A program made the translations under genes and the position numbers. DNA of 47,004 nucleotides from RGIG3528 sp045598045 (lineage in GTDB: Bacteria; Bacillota; Clostridia; Lachnospirales; Lachnospiraceae), in NCBI GenBank assembly GCA_045598045.1, contig JAZLLG010000018.1, positions 1 to 47,004 on the forward strand, read 5' to 3'. Shown in pieces: positions 24,949 to 33,451 of the stretch (within the stretch, counting starts at the first letter, position 1; the number at the start of each line of letters is the position of its first letter). The notes below the pieces were generated by a model. That model did no database searches. It saw only the letters and a program-made list of their open reading frames with translations, and had not been told where the DNA came from.

Positions 24949-25581
24949 ATGTATTTAAAAGTATCAAAAGGGCTTTCTATGATGTTCTTTAGTATAATTG
25001 CCCAAGTTCTTCTTTCTTTGGTGCTCATTATCTGGGTACTGTTGAATCCTAGTGACTATGCTCTTTTATCAATATTTGGCTACTTAATATGTGATATCCT
25101 GTATATAGTCGGTATTTGTTTTATTTCTTCAAACATAGGAGATCGAACTCCGTTTTTCCTTGTGCCTATTATACTAATCCCGCGGCTTCTGAAAACACTA
25201 CGTATTGCCCCTACTCTCATGGAATTTATAATAGCTATAGTCAGTGTATATATAGTTATATATATATGCAGAACAACAATCGCTGAACTTGAAAAGAACG
25301 GAAATAATAGTCTCACAGCTTTAGGTACTCTCACCTGGAAGTTGCGCCTTGTCCTTATTATCTTAAATCTCATCATAGAATTTATTAATTATATTGCTAC
25401 CAAGTCTCTGCTATCCCATCCCTCGGGCATGCGCATCCTGTATGTTACTCTTTATATCGTCAGTACTATTCTGCCCCTTGTCTGGGATATCATATATCTG
25501 ATTTACCTTCGTTCCTCAAGTAAAGCTTTTTATCAGCTGGGCAGTACTACTCCCACCAACAATGAAAATCAGGAGATTTAA
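24949..25581 (+). CDS. Small multi-pass membrane protein of unknown function
   Basis: The 210-residue protein has five to six hydrophobic segments: IIAQVLLSLVLIIWVLL, FGYLICDILYIVGICF, FFLVPIILIP, FIIAIVSVYIVIYICR, LVLIILNLIIEFINYIA and LYIVSTILPLVWDIIYLIYL. A polar C-terminal tail follows. The ATG at 24949 has a strong AGGGGAGGT 8 bases upstream. The frame could begin 13 codons earlier, but without a site. It is divergent from the leader-controlled ABC exporter. No family is recognised. A role tied to the exporter is possible from position only. Confidence 0.75.
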   Translation: MYLKVSKGLSMMFFSIIAQVLLSLVLIIWVLLNPSDYALLSIFGYLICDILYIVGICFISSNIGDRTPFFLVPIILIPRLLKTLRIAPTLMEFIIAIVSVYIVIYICRTTIAELEKNGNNSLTALGTLTWKLRLVLIILNLIIEFINYIATKSLLSHPSGMRILYVTLYIVSTILPLVWDIIYLIYLRSSSKAFYQLGSTTPTNNENQEI

Positions 25582-25589
25582 CCATTCAC

Positions 25590-25859
25590 TCAAAAAGCCC
25601 CACATAAAGCGGGGCTAAGAATGAGGACAAACGCCTCCGTTCCATCAGTGGTCTCTTTTGTGCTGTAATAATATCCTATCCACCTGTCATTAAGCGACGA
25701 AGCCTCTCCTTTCCACACTTTCTTTTCAGGTGCTGAGGTTGCCGTCGGTGTTGGGGTGCTTGTGGGCGCAGGCGTGAAGTCCACAACGTACTCGCCGTCT
25801 TCTTCCTTTTCAATTTTTTCCGTCTTTACTATAGTAACCCAAAAGCCTATTTTTCTCAT
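25590..25859 (-). pseudogene. Remnant of a small secreted or membrane protein
   Basis: From the ATG at 25859 the frame encodes 89 residues. It begins like a membrane anchor (MRKIGFWVTIV) but breaks at once into a charged stretch, then a Pro/Thr linker (TPAPTSTPTPTATSAP), then WKGEASSLNDRWIGYYYS. It ends by reading through the terminator stem at 25596-25616, so its last residues (LSPALCGAF) are coded by the hairpin. I infer that a deletion removed most of the anchor and the original stop. There is no clear ribosome binding site. It could instead be a real short ORF coupled to the upstream HD-domain gene, which it overlaps or abuts. Confidence 0.35.
25591..25616 (-). terminator. Intrinsic terminator of the long minus-strand operon
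   Basis: On the minus strand AGCCCC (25616-25611) and GGGGCT (25601-25596) pair around a 9-base loop, followed by TTTTTG. It closes the unit that ends with the HD-domain gene and is convergent with the membrane protein gene. Confidence 0.75.
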
Positions 25860-25863
25860 ATAA

Positions 25864-27423
25864 CTATATCCATTCATACTCTTCTTTAGTATAAAACTGG
25901 TTGGATTTAAGGTACTTCGGAATGTCCACGGATTCCCCGTTAATTGAAACATCAACATGGTTTCTGGCTACTTCAAGCATATATGTGTTTTGGTCCGTAG
26001 GCAGCTTTCCAACACACTGAAGTCTGATTTTAAGCTTGTCATCCATTTTCGGAATATCGAACAAAGACAAAAATCTCTTACATCTGCCCTTAAATGCCTT
26101 CTCAGGATTTAAGTTATCAAGGTTAGCGTTGTTAAACTCAAAAATAACGTTAAACCAGCCGTCTTCCATGTAAATTGTGGAATCGCAGAACTCTTCAACG
26201 TATTCTCTGTTCTGGCTTGCACGCGAAATACGTGAGAATTCTTCGAGTTCATCAACAAATGTAAGAAATGACGTAAAATCTATGTTCTGGATTTTGAATG
26301 CGTTGTTTGTATGCAGGGCAATTGAACTTAAAATATAGCAGTTTGTAAGCATTCTCGAAGTATATGTGATATTCGAAATGTTAAGTTCATTCGTGATGTC
26401 ATCAAAACTTATATTGGTAAATGCTTCAAGGTTCTTAAACAGAAGGAAAGAGCTCATAATTCCATGTTCATACTGCTCAAAGTCATTTGCAAGTTTTAAA
26501 TATGTGCCCTGATCCTTTGAAAAGAACGCCTTAAAACTGATATGCTTCATAAGCTTTGCAAGTTCATTCTTATCAAGCTTATGAAGAGCATCTGTATTCA
26601 GGCCAACAACGTTGCTACCCTCTTCAAGCACAAAAATACTTCTCAGCTCATCTTCGGTAATTGAAGTTTCAACATCATCCAATTCCCATTTCAGATTTCC
26701 GCTGTAATGTCTGGAAATAAAGTCAACAAACGAACGAATGTAATCCTGCTGAATGTTGTTATATTCAAAATTAAAGCCACTGCTGTTATTAATTGCAAAA
26801 GCCGGAAGCACTTTTGCTATGCTCTTGTTTATCTTTTCAACCTTTTTAATCGGGTATCCGAGATCATGGCAAAGTGATGTAACACATCTGGAAGCTTCGT
26901 CCTGCTCATACACTTTTTTCATAACACCGAGGCCGTCTGAGAATTCTGCATACTCCTTTAAGCCGGTAGACTCGGAATATTTGAAAAGCTCACCATACAA
27001 ATCGAAAGAATTGTTTTCCGTATCGAACGTCTCAAAAAGCGGGGCAAACTCTTCGTTTCTTCTAATGTACTCTCCGAGGAAATATACCCAGAGGCAATGC
27101 AAAGTATGGTCTCTGTAGAAGGAATCCGAGGCAAAAATAAGTTCCTCAAACTCTACATAAGAATCAAAGTAAGATAAGATTTTATCGTAACCCTGTTTAT
27201 TCGGATTAATGTACGACATTGATGCGTCAAACAGCTCTTTCCAAAGGTTAACAGCCACCTGAATCTTTCGGTTCATGGTTGTTTCATTCATAAGCTTTTT
27301 TAAGCATTCCTCAATCCGTGTCCTCTGCTCCGGCTTCTTAACAAGGAAAACAACCTTGTTTTCCGAAAGAAGGTCAAGATAAAACTGCATTACTACATTT
27401 TCGTTGATTTTACTGTGTTCCAT
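25864..27423 (-). CDS. HD-domain-like protein of unknown substrate
   Basis: The 519-residue protein is not recognised as a whole, but it has HD-superfamily metal-binding features. These are His106/His109 in YRDHTLHCLWVYFLGEYI, the His186-Asp187 pair in SLCHDLGYPIKKVEKI, and His320 in QYEHGIMSSFLL. The spacing between them is wider than in small HD phosphohydrolases and holds mostly helices. The final ~120 residues are beta-rich (WFNVIFEFNNANLDN, RLQCVGKLP) and may be a separate domain. There is no signal or membrane span. GAGGG precedes the ATG. HD enzymes cleave nucleotides or cyclic dinucleotides, but the substrate here cannot be named. Confidence 0.7.
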   Translation of the reverse strand: MEHSKINENVVMQFYLDLLSENKVVFLVKKPEQRTRIEECLKKLMNETTMNRKIQVAVNLWKELFDASMSYINPNKQGYDKILSYFDSYVEFEELIFASDSFYRDHTLHCLWVYFLGEYIRRNEEFAPLFETFDTENNSFDLYGELFKYSESTGLKEYAEFSDGLGVMKKVYEQDEASRCVTSLCHDLGYPIKKVEKINKSIAKVLPAFAINNSSGFNFEYNNIQQDYIRSFVDFISRHYSGNLKWELDDVETSITEDELRSIFVLEEGSNVVGLNTDALHKLDKNELAKLMKHISFKAFFSKDQGTYLKLANDFEQYEHGIMSSFLLFKNLEAFTNISFDDITNELNISNITYTSRMLTNCYILSSIALHTNNAFKIQNIDFTSFLTFVDELEEFSRISRASQNREYVEEFCDSTIYMEDGWFNVIFEFNNANLDNLNPEKAFKGRCKRFLSLFDIPKMDDKLKIRLQCVGKLPTDQNTYMLEVARNHVDVSINGESVDIPKYLKSNQFYTKEEYEWI

Positions 27424-27477
27424 TTTACGCCCTCACTTGTTCCTCTGATTTATTTATTCCCCACCGATTACAATCCA

Positions 27478-27948
27478 TCAATAAATCTGATTTTGTTTTC
27501 CGGCTAAAAAGTCTTCAATACCTTTTCTATGGTCTTCCGCATAAATCTCCGGAATTTCGTCAAAGGCAAACCACCTTATTTCCTTTGATTCACCATCCGT
27601 CGAAACCGGTATTGCTTCTTCGCCGTCTTTTTCAAGTACACACATCTTGAAAACAGCGCACATAACCTGTGCCTTATCCCCATTCGGATACTCCATATGG
27701 TAATTCGGGTATATACCGATGAGATAATCAATATTAACGTCAAGTCCTGTTTCTTCTTTTATTTCTCTTATCGCACAACTGTGGTAAGTCTCTCCGATTT
27801 CCATCATCCCGCCAAAGCATCCCCATTTGTCATTGTCGGTTCTTTTTTGAAGAAGCATTTTGCCGTCTTTTACAATAATTCCTCCGGCCGCATTCAAAAT
27901 GATTTTCTCATGTCCCACCATGGAACGAATAAATTTTATGTAATCCAT
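27478..27948 (-). CDS. NUDIX hydrolase
   Basis: The 156-residue protein has a complete Nudix box near residue 45: GGMMEIGE, then TYHSCAI, then REIKEETGL. This matches G-x5-E-x7-RE-U-x-EE-x-G-U and binds the metal for hydrolysis of a nucleoside diphosphate linked to another group. The flanking strands (ILNAAGGIIVKDGKMLLQKR and KEIRWFAFDEIPEIY) fit the fold. AAAGGATG precedes the ATG. The substrate is not evident. Candidates include oxidised nucleotides, NADH or sugar nucleotides. It sits between rlmI and the HD-domain gene in the same direction. Confidence 0.92.
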   Translation of the reverse strand: MDYIKFIRSMVGHEKIILNAAGGIIVKDGKMLLQKRTDNDKWGCFGGMMEIGETYHSCAIREIKEETGLDVNIDYLIGIYPNYHMEYPNGDKAQVMCAVFKMCVLEKDGEEAIPVSTDGESKEIRWFAFDEIPEIYAEDHRKGIEDFLAGKQNQIY

Positions 27949-27997
27949 TTTTTCATCCTTTAAAGATACATTTCAGACAGCGCTGAGTATCGGCCGA

Positions 27998-29206
27998 CTA
28001 CTTATCCTCCACAACCTGGAAGATATAGAACTTAAGGTAATAGCTCTCCTCTGCGCTCCATGCAATGGGGTGATCGGGTGCCTGCGTGCGATATTCAACC
28101 TGGCGCAGGCGTTTATGTACGCTTTTAGCTGCCTGAGCAATAACTTCCGCAAAAAGGTCGGGTGTCATAAAGTGTGAGCAGGAACACGTAGCAAGGAAGC
28201 CCCCGTCCTTAACAAGCTTAAGTCCCTGCATATTAATTTCTCTGTAGCCCTTCATTGCTTTCTTAACGGAGTCTCTTGACTTTGTGAACGCAGGCGGGTC
28301 AAGAATTACAACATCAAACTTTCTGCCTTCCTCATTAAGCCTCGGAAGAAGGTCAAGAACATCTGCGCACTCAAACTTTACCGTATCCGAAAGTCCGTTT
28401 AAGGCAGCATTTTCCGTTGCCTGATTAACCGCAAGTTCAGAAGCGTCAACACCGGTAACCTTTGCTGCGCCTGCAATGCCTGCGTTAAGAGCAAATGAAC
28501 CTGTGTGCGTAAAACAGTCAAGCACTTCGGCGCCCTTGCAGAGCTTCTGGATTGCCAGTCTGTTGTACTTCTGATCAAGAAAAAAGCCTGTTTTTTGGCC
28601 GTCTTTCACATCAACAATGTATTTGACACCGTTTTCGACAATCTGCACATTTGTATCAAATTCAGGTCCGATAAAGCCCTTGACTCTCTCAAGCCCTTCA
28701 AGCTCTCTTACCTTAGCGTCGCTTCTTTCATATGCTCCGCGAATGGAAACGCCATCTTCGGCAAGCACCTTCTTAAGTGCATCAACTATCGTTTCCTTAT
28801 AGCGGTCTATTCCAAGTGCAAGACTCTGCACAACAAGAATATCCGAAAACTTATCAATGACAAGTCCCGGAAGATAATCCGCTTCTCCGAACACAAGTCT
28901 GCATGAAGAAGTGTCCACTACCTTTTTACGATATTCCCAACAGTCTCTAACTCTCTTTTCAAAAAAGGAGCCGTCAATCTCCTCCTCTGAATTTCGTGTG
29001 AGCAGCCTGACGGTTATTTTTGACTTTCTGTTAATGTAACCCGTCCCGAGAGAAAAACCATTATTTGCATGTACAACAACGAGATCGCCATCGGTAATAT
29101 TTCCGGTTATGGACTCAATTTCGTTATCATACACCCAGAGCCCACCTGCATTAACAGTTCTGCCTTCACCCTTCTTAAGGGTTACTATTCCTTTTATTTC
29201 GTACAT
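27998..29206 (-). CDS. rlmI: 23S rRNA cytosine-C5 methyltransferase, RlmI type
   Basis: The 402-residue class I SAM methyltransferase has an N-terminal PUA domain (GIVTLKKGEGRTVNAGGLWV, residues ~5-80) followed by the RlmI-specific region with SLALGIDRYKETIV and DGQKTGFFLDQKYNR. The SAM site includes VLDCFTHTGSFALNA. The catalytic motif DPPAFTKSRD and the cysteine motif ATCSCSHFM are present. The family methylates C1962 of 23S rRNA in E. coli. The gene overlaps gtrA by 13 bases. Confidence 0.9.
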   Translation of the reverse strand: MYEIKGIVTLKKGEGRTVNAGGLWVYDNEIESITGNITDGDLVVVHANNGFSLGTGYINRKSKITVRLLTRNSEEEIDGSFFEKRVRDCWEYRKKVVDTSSCRLVFGEADYLPGLVIDKFSDILVVQSLALGIDRYKETIVDALKKVLAEDGVSIRGAYERSDAKVRELEGLERVKGFIGPEFDTNVQIVENGVKYIVDVKDGQKTGFFLDQKYNRLAIQKLCKGAEVLDCFTHTGSFALNAGIAGAAKVTGVDASELAVNQATENAALNGLSDTVKFECADVLDLLPRLNEEGRKFDVVILDPPAFTKSRDSVKKAMKGYREINMQGLKLVKDGGFLATCSCSHFMTPDLFAEVIAQAAKSVHKRLRQVEYRTQAPDHPIAWSAEESYYLKFYIFQVVEDK

Positions 29207-29709
29207 TTTTCTTCCTTCTTTTCTTTCTTTGCCTTAAAAACAAAGAGCTTACTGAAAATGTAATTAAGAACAATCACAATAACGCTTACAACCAGTTTTG
29301 CGACATCCATGCCGAAAAGTTTTGCCGATAATCCGATAACAATAAGAGCGGGAACACCAAGAATCTCGATGACACCGGTAAGCACTCTGGCTCCTACAAA
29401 TTTGCCGCACTCCATGGCAACACCCTTTGTTCCATGAGCCTTCTCTTTGAAAACAAAAGCTCTGTTGGTAACATAAGCAAAAGCCACAGCTGCAACCCAG
29501 GCAATGATACCGGCAAGACCCTTGTCGAGAAAAGTCTGTAAAGACTCCCTGAAAGCGCTCTCATAAACAACATCAGAGACTGTGTTTCCATTTGAAATCC
29601 ACATATCGCAGAGTCTGTACACAATCCAGTTGACAATCGTGGTAAGGCCTCCGAAAAGGAGGTACATAAATATCTCGCTCTTAATCAAATTTTGTAATTT
29701 CGTTTTCAT
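29194..29709 (-). CDS. GtrA family membrane protein
   Basis: From the ATG at 29709 the 171-residue protein has four membrane helices: MYLLFGGLTTIVNWIVY, GIIAWVAAVAFAYVTNRAFV, ILGVPALIVIGLSAKLFG and LVVSVIVIVLNYIFSKLFVF. The FGG.TT..N.........Y..NR.FVF pattern is the GtrA signature. GtrA proteins are thought to move lipid-linked sugars across the membrane for wall or O-antigen glycosylation. The frame extends 40 codons upstream inside the AI-2E permease gene. I take the internal ATG because the family begins there, although its ribosome binding site is weak. No glycosyltransferase is nearby. Confidence 0.85.
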   Translation of the reverse strand: MKTKLQNLIKSEIFMYLLFGGLTTIVNWIVYRLCDMWISNGNTVSDVVYESAFRESLQTFLDKGLAGIIAWVAAVAFAYVTNRAFVFKEKAHGTKGVAMECGKFVGARVLTGVIEILGVPALIVIGLSAKLFGMDVAKLVVSVIVIVLNYIFSKLFVFKAKKEKKEEKCTK

Positions 29710-31102
29710 TATCTTTTGTACTTTCCTTAACGATTTTTCTTTCTTCGCGATTCTGTCTGGACATCTTTGCAGCAATCTCAATTTCGGCAGAAACGTCTTT
29801 TTCGTTTGTTCCCTGTTTTCTCTTTTCACGTTTTGACATTGAAGTATTCAGGAACTCCGCATTGCCGCTTTCCGGGTCGATACGTTTTACCCGCGTGTAA
29901 GCTACCGACTCAATAGGCATACTCTTCTGCTTAAGTCTGAATTCGGTATAGGTCTTTATGAGGAAGTATATCGTTGCAAATGTAGGAACGCCGAGAAGCA
30001 TTCCGATTACTCCGAAAAGACCGCCACCAAGCGTGATGGCAACAACAACCCAGAAAGCCGAAAGCCCGGTGGAGTCACCAAGGATGTTGGGGCCAAGTAT
30101 ATTGCCGTCAAACTGCTGCAAAACAAGAACGAATATTGCAAATATAAGTGCCTTCTGAGGATCGGCAATAAGTACGAGAAGCGTACAAGGTACAGCACCG
30201 ATCCATGGTCCGAAAATCGGAATAACGTTTGTTACTCCGATTACCACCGAAAGAAGAATCTTATATGGCATATCGAATATCGAAACACCGATGAAGCAAA
30301 GGACGCCGATAATAAGCGAATCCAAAAGCTTACCAGAAATAAATCCTCCGAAGATACTGTCTACCTGACGGCATACTGCAAGAAAAACATTAACATTCTC
30401 TTTCTTGAATCTCGAGAAGAGAAGCTTTTTTGCCTGTCCCAGGAGACTGCTCTTTGTGGCAAGAAGATACACCGAAACACAAAGACCGAGCAAAGTATTG
30501 ATTAGTCCCTTTACCGTTCCGACGATTCCCGTGAATGTTTTTCCGACAATGTTTGTAACACCGCTCTTCAAGTCAACCGTAAACCAGTTGATAATCGAAG
30601 AGGAGGAGGATCCGAACATCTGATCTATGGAATCCTTTATATCGGGATATTCTTCAAACGTTTTGTAAATGTAATTCTCAATAATGTTTTCGTAAATATA
30701 TGCATAAACAATATTTACATAGCTTGTAATGTTGTCAGCAAGTGTCTCGAAGCAATCGATGAGTTCGGGCATGACAAAGCTTATCAACACAGTAATAAGT
30801 GCAATAAAGGCAAGCATTGTTATGGTGATTGCTATACCCTTTGACAGTTTCTTTCTTGTTCTCATGGAAAGCTTAAAATGAGAAAAGAATCCCAGAAATC
30901 CGGTTTCCAATGCATTAACGACAGGATTCAGGAGATATGCCACAACAACACCTATAATGACAGAACTTAGTATATGGATTACTTTGCCGAGGAACGACAT
31001 AATGCTCGACAGATTGTAAATCACGAAGAACACTAAGATAGCGGCAGTAAGTACCGAAAATATCATCAAGCCTGTTTTTATGTACTTGTTGTTCTCCTTC
31101 AT
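29681..31102 (-). CDS. AI-2E family transporter (UPF0118)
   Basis: The 473-residue membrane protein has the AI-2E/PerM layout: two helices at the N-terminus (MIFSVLTAAILVFFVIY, IIGVVVAYLLNPVV), a third near residue 90, a long amphipathic region, then a block of four helices from ~residue 240 (LLDSLIIGVLCFIGVSIF, VVIGVTNVIPIFGPWIGA). The GVTNVIPIFGP motif is diagnostic. A basic C-terminal tail of ~70 residues follows. Some members export autoinducer 2, while others exchange sodium and protons or have no known substrate. It sits 4 bases after the U32 gene. Confidence 0.9.
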   Translation of the reverse strand: MKENNKYIKTGLMIFSVLTAAILVFFVIYNLSSIMSFLGKVIHILSSVIIGVVVAYLLNPVVNALETGFLGFFSHFKLSMRTRKKLSKGIAITITMLAFIALITVLISFVMPELIDCFETLADNITSYVNIVYAYIYENIIENYIYKTFEEYPDIKDSIDQMFGSSSSSIINWFTVDLKSGVTNIVGKTFTGIVGTVKGLINTLLGLCVSVYLLATKSSLLGQAKKLLFSRFKKENVNVFLAVCRQVDSIFGGFISGKLLDSLIIGVLCFIGVSIFDMPYKILLSVVIGVTNVIPIFGPWIGAVPCTLLVLIADPQKALIFAIFVLVLQQFDGNILGPNILGDSTGLSAFWVVVAITLGGGLFGVIGMLLGVPTFATIYFLIKTYTEFRLKQKSMPIESVAYTRVKRIDPESGNAEFLNTSMSKREKRKQGTNEKDVSAEIEIAAKMSRQNREERKIVKESTKDNENEITKFD

Positions 31103-31106
31103 GGTC

Positions 31107-32381
31107 TTAGTCTTCCTTCCTGCATCTTATAACTTCGAAGCGATTCGGCATCTCCGAAAACTTTACTTTTATTTCCTGAGAAGCATGCGGGCACGACGGC
31201 ATCTGAACGCCTTCGGAATCGGTGATTTCAAGCACCGTTGAAGAAGTATTTGTACCGTCCGGACGCATAATCTCAACGACATCACCAACGCAGAACTTAT
31301 TCTTCTGCTCCATAAGTGCCCATCCGCCTTCGATGTCATGGGGCATGCCAAGGTATGTATAATCCTTGACATAAACATTGTTATCGTAAATCTGCGCATC
31401 ACTGTCGGGCCTGTTAAAAAAGAATCCCGTAGTGAAGTTTCTGTATGTGCACTTTGCAATCTCCTCGCGGTATACGTCCATATTGGCCATATACTTAGCG
31501 GGATCTTCAAAGTAATCATCTATAGCCTGTCTGTATGTGCGGGCAACTGCGGCAACATAAAGAGCCGTTTTCATTCTGCCCTCAACCTTGAAGGAATCGA
31601 TTCCCGCCTCAACAAGCTCGGGAATATGCTCAATCATACAAAGATCTTTTGAATTGAAGATATATGTTCCTCTGTCATTTTCAAAAACAGGAAGGTACTC
31701 TCCGGGTCTTGTTTCCTCGGAAATATAATACTTCCAACGGCAAGGGTGCGTACATGCACCAAGATTTGCATCTCTACCGGTGAAATAGTTGGAAAGAAGG
31801 CATCTGCCTGAGTAAGAGATGCACATAGCACCGTGAATAAACGTTTCAATCTCAAGGTCTTCGGGAATATTATCCCTAAGTTCCCTTATTTCGGCAAGTG
31901 AAAGTTCCCTGGCAGATACGACACGGGTTGCACCCTGTTTCTGCCAGAAACGGTAAGTAAGATAATTAACATTGTTAGCCTGTGTGCTTATATGTTTTTC
32001 AATATCGGGAGCAAACTCTTTTGCAAGCTCAAAAACACCCGGGTCCGAAATAATGAGGCCGTCCGGGCGGACAACCGTCCCATCCTCAAGGACACGCAGT
32101 TCGGAGAGTTCTTTAAAATACTCCTTCACGCCCTCCAGGTCACGATTGTGAGCTGTGATGTTGGCTGTAACATATACTTTTTTACCATGCTCATGGGCGT
32201 ATATGATGGAATCAGCCATATCGTCTTTTGTAAAATTCTTTGCCTTCGCCCTGAGGCCGTACATCTCACCGCCGATATAGATGGCATCCGCCCCGTAAAG
32301 AACAGCGGTGCGAAGTACTTCCGGGCATGAAGCCGGCATCAGAAGTTCGGGCTTTTTCTTTTGTCTGTTAAAATCAGTCAT
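31107..32381 (-). CDS. trhP: U32 family protein, TrhP-like tRNA U34 hydroxylase
   Basis: The 424-residue protein of the U32 family has the conserved opening PELLMPASCPEVLRTAV and ADAIYIGGEMYGLRAKAKNF. The signature is EIETFIHGAMCISYSGRCLLSN. The cysteine cluster continues with CTHPCRWKYYI, typical of the iron-sulfur-binding U32 core. Members once called collagenases include TrhP, which hydroxylates the wobble uridine (U34) of certain tRNAs to ho5U. The gene directly follows and overlaps a TrmR-type methyltransferase, which makes mo5U from ho5U. This supports the TrhP assignment over peptidase. AAGGA precedes the ATG. Confidence 0.85.
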   Translation of the reverse strand: MTDFNRQKKKPELLMPASCPEVLRTAVLYGADAIYIGGEMYGLRAKAKNFTKDDMADSIIYAHEHGKKVYVTANITAHNRDLEGVKEYFKELSELRVLEDGTVVRPDGLIISDPGVFELAKEFAPDIEKHISTQANNVNYLTYRFWQKQGATRVVSARELSLAEIRELRDNIPEDLEIETFIHGAMCISYSGRCLLSNYFTGRDANLGACTHPCRWKYYISEETRPGEYLPVFENDRGTYIFNSKDLCMIEHIPELVEAGIDSFKVEGRMKTALYVAAVARTYRQAIDDYFEDPAKYMANMDVYREEIAKCTYRNFTTGFFFNRPDSDAQIYDNNVYVKDYTYLGMPHDIEGGWALMEQKNKFCVGDVVEIMRPDGTNTSSTVLEITDSEGVQMPSCPHASQEIKVKFSEMPNRFEVIRCRKED

Positions 32382-33033
32382 TGTTATTCCTTACAGAAAG
32401 GGCCATACCGTCTCCTACGGAAAGAACGGATGTGGTTAACAGTCTGTTATGTTTTATTTCGTAGAGATAGTCTCTCATGCGCATATGAATCGTGCGGTCT
32501 CTCCGCTCTATCACATACTTTGAGTCTATTATGGAGCCTTCCTGAAGTACATTGTCGGTAACAAGAAGACTACCTTTTTTCATCATCGGAATGATGTTCT
32601 TTAAGAAAGCCGGATACTGACCTTTTGCTGCATCAAGGAAAATAAAATCAAATTTACGTCCTTCTTCGCAAAGCTTTTCCAAAGCTTCCAGAGCGTCTGC
32701 CTCAATGAGTGTGACGTCGCCCGCTCTTTTAAGCTTTCTAAGGTTCACTCTTGCTTCTTCAAGGCGCATTTCAACCTTTTCGATTGTTGTAAGCTTACAG
32801 TTTTCGGGCATATATTCAGCCATAAGCGACGCCGAAAAACCTATAGCCGCACCGATTTCCAAAATGCTTTCGGGCCTTGTCAGTTCGATAAGAACTCTCA
32901 GCAGGCTCTGTGTGTCCTTGCGGATAATGGGTACACCTGTCTCAAGAGCATGTTTCTCAAGCTCCTTAAGTTCCTTAGGAAGCTCTGTCTCAAGAGATGC
33001 AATGTAGTCCGTAATTCTCTCGTCAACAATCAT
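32374..33033 (-). CDS. trmR: O-methyltransferase, TrmR-like tRNA 5-hydroxyuridine methyltransferase
   Basis: The 219-residue class I methyltransferase has the SAM motif ILEIGAAIGFSASLMAEY near residue 60 and the metal-site aspartates in FIFLDAAKGQYPAFL and LLVTDNVLQEG. These are typical of the COMT-like cation-dependent group. The ATG at 33033 has GGAGG 5 bases upstream. A TTG six codons earlier is less likely. In B. subtilis the same order mltG-trmR(yrrM)-U32 (yrrN/yrrO) occurs, and YrrM methylates ho5U34 in tRNA. It overlaps the U32 gene by 8 bases. Confidence 0.87.
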   Translation of the reverse strand: MIVDERITDYIASLETELPKELKELEKHALETGVPIIRKDTQSLLRVLIELTRPESILEIGAAIGFSASLMAEYMPENCKLTTIEKVEMRLEEARVNLRKLKRAGDVTLIEADALEALEKLCEEGRKFDFIFLDAAKGQYPAFLKNIIPMMKKGSLLVTDNVLQEGSIIDSKYVIERRDRTIHMRMRDYLYEIKHNRLLTTSVLSVGDGMALSVRNNND

Positions 33034-33034
33034 G

Positions 33035-33451
33035 TCAGCCTCCGGTGTCAATAGAGTTGCTGCTGTCCGTTATTACCCGCAGAATCTCATCGTAATTCAT
33101 TGATGAATTGACGATAAACGTGCCTGCCTGAATATTTGATTCCATAAGCTTGACCCTTATGTAAAAGGAATAACGGTTTATGATTATCTTGTTCATTTCG
33201 AGCGTTGTAGCAAGCTCCATTGTGGATGCGCCGGGCTGAATGGTAATCCGGGCATTTCTGCCCTCGTCATTGTCCACGGAAACATCGCCGAAAACCTGAT
33301 AGCAGAAATCGTAAGCAAAGATACTTGCCCTGTAAATCAGAAAAGCCACAACCGCATAGAACACAATATTCACTATTATGTAAAACAGAAACCAGACCGC
33401 ATCGAGCGCAGCATTGGCGCCGGCCTGTCTCTTTCGCAGCAGTTTTGCCAT
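33035..33451 (-). CDS. Short MltG-like membrane protein without catalytic domain
   Basis: The 138-residue protein has one membrane helix (FLFYIIVNIVFYAVVAFLIY) followed by ARITIQPGASTMELATTLEMNKIIINRYSFYI and MESNIQAGTFIVNSSMNYDEILRVI. These correspond to the N-terminal LysM-like part of MltG/YceG lytic transglycosylases. Full MltG is about 350 residues. The catalytic part with its glutamate is absent, and the gene ends one base before trmR. Its place matches mltG (yrrL) in the B. subtilis cluster. It may be a natural short form that modulates peptidoglycan synthesis without cutting, or a truncation. The intact overlaps on both sides favour a stable short gene. Confidence 0.75.
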   Translation of the reverse strand: MAKLLRKRQAGANAALDAVWFLFYIIVNIVFYAVVAFLIYRASIFAYDFCYQVFGDVSVDNDEGRNARITIQPGASTMELATTLEMNKIIINRYSFYIRVKLMESNIQAGTFIVNSSMNYDEILRVITDSSNSIDTGG

